This document shows positions 5,516 to 7,074 of a DNA stretch of 7,074 bases, in pieces (within the stretch, counting starts at the first letter, position 1; each line of letters opens with the position of its first letter). A program made the position numbers and the translations under genes. Origin of the DNA: an uncultured cyanobacterium (lineage in GTDB: Bacteria > Cyanobacteriota > Cyanobacteriia > Cyanobacteriales > Geitlerinemataceae); the NCBI GenBank assembly GCA_937121005.1, contig CAKZKB010000526.1, positions 1-7,074 on the forward strand. The letters run 5' to 3'. Below the pieces are notes generated by a model. It saw only the letters and a list, made by a program, of their open reading frames with translations, did no database searches and was not told the origin of the DNA.

Positions 5516-6697
5516 CTATCCTTTGACGCACATCACCTGTCGCAATGCGGCCACGACTTCCACCAGATCCGACTGCTGCGCCATCACCTCATCGATCGGC
5601 TTGTACGCACTGGGAATTTCGTCGAGAACGCCGCGATCTTTGCGACACTCAATCCCCTGTGTTTGTTGGATCAAATCGTCGAGGGAGAAGCTCTTTTTCG
5701 CTTTGTTGCGCGACATCAATCGCCCCGCACCGTGAGAGCAGCTACAGTAACTTGCCGCATTTCCTTTCCCTTTAACGATAAAGGATTTGGCTCCCATGGA
5801 ACCCGGAATAATGCCGTAATCACCATCTCGCGCCCGCACTGCACCCTTGCGCGTCACGTACACTTCTTCGTCGAAATGAACCTCTTTTTCGGCGTAGTTG
5901 TGATGGCAGTTAACCTGCAATAATGGCTTCGTGGCTTTCCCCCCGCCTAAGTGCGTATCGACGATTTTACGAAAGCGCTCCATCATTACATCTCGGTTGT
6001 GGCGAGCGTAGTTTTGCGCCCACTGTAAATCGCGCCAGTAGGCTTTAAACTCGTCGGATCCTGCAACGAAATACGCCAGATCTGGATCGGCAAGTTTGGT
6101 TTCGGCCAGTTTAGCCAATTCTTTTGCCGTTTCGATATGGCACTGCGCCAAGCGGTTGCCAATGTGACGCGATCCCGAATGCAGCATCAACCAAACTGAG
6201 TCGTCCGCATCGACGCACAGTTCGATAAAATGGTTGCCACCGCCAAGAGATCCCATTTGCTTGAAGGCTTTCCCTTCAACCTTTTGAACGCCGCGATGCA
6301 GGTCTTTGAAGTCGCGCCAACCTTGCCAGTTTTGAGCAGACTTGCCGATGTCTTTATTCTCGTTAAAGCCAACGGGAATCGCAGCTTCAAGGTCGTTGCG
6401 AATTTTTTTGATTTTCCCTTCCAAGCGATCGCTCGTATAGGGTGTTTTCACCGCGCACATTCCGCAGCCGATATCGACTCCGACCGCCGCCGGAACGATC
6501 GCGTCTTTGGTGGCAATCACCGACCCCACCAACGCCCCTTTACCCAAGTGAACGTCGGGCATTAAAGCGACGTGCTTAAATACGAAGGGCAGCGATGCCA
6601 CGTTGCGGGCCATTTGCGCTTCTTTGGGGCCTAAATCGTGGCCGGCCCAGGACAAAACCGGCTTGGGCGTTGCCAGTTCTAAGGATTGAGAGGGCAT
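5516..6697 (-). CDS. rtcB: RtcB RNA-splicing ligase (3'-phosphate/2',3'-cyclic phosphate to 5'-OH)
   Basis: The protein has 393 residues. RtcB joins RNA ends bearing a 3'-phosphate or 2',3'-cyclic phosphate to a 5'-OH, using GTP and Mn2+ through a guanylylated histidine. All signature motifs are present: ATPKPVLSW (9-17), LMPDVHLGKGALVGS (45-59), GVDIGCGM with metal ligands D75 and C78, GGGNHFIEL with N155 and H156, LHSGSRHIGN with H173, NCHHNY with H266, and CSHGAGRLMSR with H322, which aligns with the guanylylated histidine of E. coli (H337) and Pyrococcus (H404) RtcB. No intein is present and the length is close to that of E. coli RtcB (408). I chose ATG 6695-6697 (MPSQSLELATPKP) because it matches the family N-terminus and because a strong promoter overlaps the upstream in-frame extension. 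No Shine-Dalgarno is obvious. No archease or rtcA gene is seen next to it. It should be an active enzyme of cytoplasmic RNA repair or tRNA maturation. Confidence 0.97.
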   Translation of the reverse strand: MPSQSLELATPKPVLSWAGHDLGPKEAQMARNVASLPFVFKHVALMPDVHLGKGALVGSVIATKDAIVPAAVGVDIGCGMCAVKTPYTSDRLEGKIKKIRNDLEAAIPVGFNENKDIGKSAQNWQGWRDFKDLHRGVQKVEGKAFKQMGSLGGGNHFIELCVDADDSVWLMLHSGSRHIGNRLAQCHIETAKELAKLAETKLADPDLAYFVAGSDEFKAYWRDLQWAQNYARHNRDVMMERFRKIVDTHLGGGKATKPLLQVNCHHNYAEKEVHFDEEVYVTRKGAVRARDGDYGIIPGSMGAKSFIVKGKGNAASYCSCSHGAGRLMSRNKAKKSFSLDDLIQQTQGIECRKDRGVLDEIPSAYKPIDEVMAQQSDLVEVVAALRQVMCVKG

Positions 6698-6711
6698 GGA
6701 AAAATTATTTT

Positions 6712-6727
6712 GTAGTACGCATACTAC
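6712..6727. promoter_or_regulatory. Inverted repeat at the rtcB transcription start, operator-like
   Basis: GTAGTA (6712-6717), spacer CGCA (6718-6721), TACTAC (6722-6727) form a perfect 6-bp dyad. It overlaps the downstream edge of the -10 box and the predicted transcription start of rtcB. This is a classical repressor-site position. It does not fit the NtcA pattern GTA-N8-TAC, because the spacing is 7. No regulator gene is visible in the window. Confidence 0.4.
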
Positions 6728-6755
6728 TATAGCGAAATTGTCTCGCATCTGTCAA
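6726..6755 (-). promoter_or_regulatory. Strong sigma70-type promoter of rtcB
   Basis: On the minus strand a consensus TTGACA (6755-6750) is followed after 18 bases by TATAGT (6731-6726; 5 of 6). Transcription would begin near 6719, with a leader of about 20 bases before the rtcB ATG at 6697. The promoter overlaps possible upstream starts in the rtcB frame and therefore supports the shorter protein. Confidence 0.75.
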
Positions 6756-6850
6756 GAGCGTCGCCGTCGCTTTGAAATCGGGATCCCCTCGACCCAGAGC
6801 GGACAGATGGCAATGGGTGTCAGTGGCTACATTTATATTATCCCCGACAT

Positions 6851-6894
6851 AGGCGCTAAAACCCCGACCTTTTAAGGCGGGGATGAGCGCGCCT
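6851..6894. mobile_element. Imperfect hairpin, candidate left end of an IS200/IS605-type element
   Basis: An outer stem AGGCGC/GCGCCT (6851-6856 with 6889-6894), with an alternative GCGCT/AGCGC register, flanks an inner stem CCCCG/CGGGG (6862-6866 with 6878-6882). The inner stem is extended by CCT/AGG around a small T-rich loop, with one bulged A. Elements of the IS200/IS605 group have subterminal imperfect hairpins, not terminal inverted repeats, and this one lies about 90 bases upstream of tnpB. It could also act as a transcription barrier between rtcB and tnpB. Confidence 0.5.
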
Positions 6895-6949
6895 CCATCA
6901 AGTAGCGGCTAAATTTCGTAAAATTATTAACAACAGAGTCGCTTCCTCG

Positions 6950-6958
6950 TGCTACAAT
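6950..6958 (+). promoter_or_regulatory. Extended -10 box upstream of tnpB (TGCTACAAT)
   Basis: TG (6950-6951), one base, then TACAAT (6953-6958; 5 of 6) forms an extended -10 element. There is no good -35 hexamer at normal spacing. Transcription would begin near 6965, just before the ribosome binding site, giving a very short leader. Confidence 0.4.
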
Positions 6959-6965
6959 AACTGTT

Positions 6966-6975
6966 AAGGAGGTGA
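6966..6975 (+). promoter_or_regulatory. Full-length Shine-Dalgarno of tnpB
   Basis: AAGGAGGTGA is complementary to the 16S rRNA 3' end over its whole length and ends 5 bases before the GTG at 6981. It decides in favour of the GTG start. Its strength is notable because the other starts in the window have weak or moderate sites. Confidence 0.8.
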
Positions 6976-6980
6976 TAAAA

Positions 6981-7074
6981 GTGTACGGATGCCAACAAGT
7001 TTTACTTCATCCCAATGGCGACCTCAAAGCCATCTTAGAATACATCTGCACCGAAGCCAACAAGCTGCACAACT
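6981..7074 (+). CDS. tnpB: IS200/IS605-family TnpB (OrfB), N-terminal part
   Basis: GTG at 6981 opens a frame that runs off the window after 31 codons. The start (M)YGCQQVLLHPNGDLKAIL and the following EYICTEANKLHN match the N-terminus of cyanobacterial IS1341-type TnpB proteins (M[YF]GCQQVL...L..ILE[YF]IC.E[AS]NKL.N). TnpB is an RNA-guided DNA nuclease of the IS200/IS605 group and the ancestor of Cas12. It acts with an omega-RNA normally made from the element's right end, which is outside this window. The catalytic RuvC residues and zinc finger are also beyond the edge, so activity cannot be judged. No tnpA (Y1 transposase) is seen to its left. Confidence 0.85.
   Translation, partial: MYGCQQVLLHPNGDLKAILEYICTEANKLHN

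Larger units (their letters stand above)
6756..6980. other. Intergenic region between divergent rtcB and tnpB
   Basis: No gene is seen here. The part nearest rtcB is unremarkable. From about 6841 on it holds a direct repeat of CCCCGAC (6842-6848 and 6862-6868), a long imperfect hairpin (6851-6894), then an AT-rich stretch leading to the tnpB promoter-like box and ribosome binding site. The left end of the inserted element probably lies between about 6830 and 6860, but I cannot fix the exact boundary. Confidence 0.45.

Noticed and set aside
5501..5923. Plus-strand open frame opposite the 3' half of rtcB
   Set aside because: It is an antisense shadow of a well-identified conserved gene and has no family resemblance.
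6712..6727. NtcA binding site at the rtcB start
   Set aside because: The NtcA consensus needs GTA-N8-TAC; both GTA/TAC pairs here are separated by 7 bases.
6698..6748. 17-codon upstream extension of RtcB
   Set aside because: It lies within the promoter spacer and -10 box, and RtcB proteins start at the MxxxxLxLATPKPVL position that follows ATG 6697.
1..7074. CRISPR array, tRNA, rRNA or prophage genes
   Set aside because: I looked for regularly spaced repeats, cloverleaf-like segments and phage gene families on both strands and saw none.

Overview
The window comes from a cyanobacterium. The main evidence is the HIP1 octamer GCGATCGC (eight full copies) together with families that are common in cyanobacteria: a DUF29 protein, an IS200/IS605-type TnpB with the MYGCQQV-like start, and a giant modular surface or secreted protein built from cyanobacterial adhesin-like domains. 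No genus can be named from this sequence.

Layout, left to right. The minus strand at 1-209 holds the 5' part of a gene for a small Sec-exported protein. It lies 42 bases downstream of a giant minus-strand gene (252-4643) encoding a 1463-residue beta-rich modular protein. That protein has a leader module with a degenerate zincin-like EEFGH motif, a beta-sandwich module, a long repetitive beta region, a P-domain-like module, an Ig/FN3-like module and three DUF11-type repeats. A plausible promoter with a perfect 14-bp inverted repeat lies about 90-130 bases upstream of its start. Bases 4777-5169 contain no convincing gene. On the plus strand, a possible 21-codon ORF (5170-5235) and a DUF29 gene cut to 58 codons (5240-5416) look like leftovers of an eroded locus. 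The minus strand at 5516-6697 carries rtcB (RNA 3'-phosphate/5'-OH ligase), bounded by a clear terminator hairpin and a strong sigma70-type promoter. At the right edge a tnpB gene begins on the plus strand at 6981, preceded by a long imperfect hairpin that may be the left end of an IS200/IS605-family element.

The genes do not form one pathway. The small exported protein and the giant protein may be cotranscribed, since they share a strand, are closely spaced and show no terminator between them. rtcB is a separate housekeeping or RNA-repair unit, divergent from the transposon gene.

The most unusual signal is inside the giant gene. The first ~700 bases of the coding region, encoding the N-terminal leader module, are about 59% G+C by hand count and carry HIP1 sites. 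The following ~3.7 kb is about 40% G+C in the part counted and has no HIP1 site. The change falls within the C-terminal part of the leader module. This suggests a chimeric gene in which a resident N-terminal cassette was joined to an acquired or rapidly evolving beta-repeat body. No complete undescribed multi-gene system is evident.
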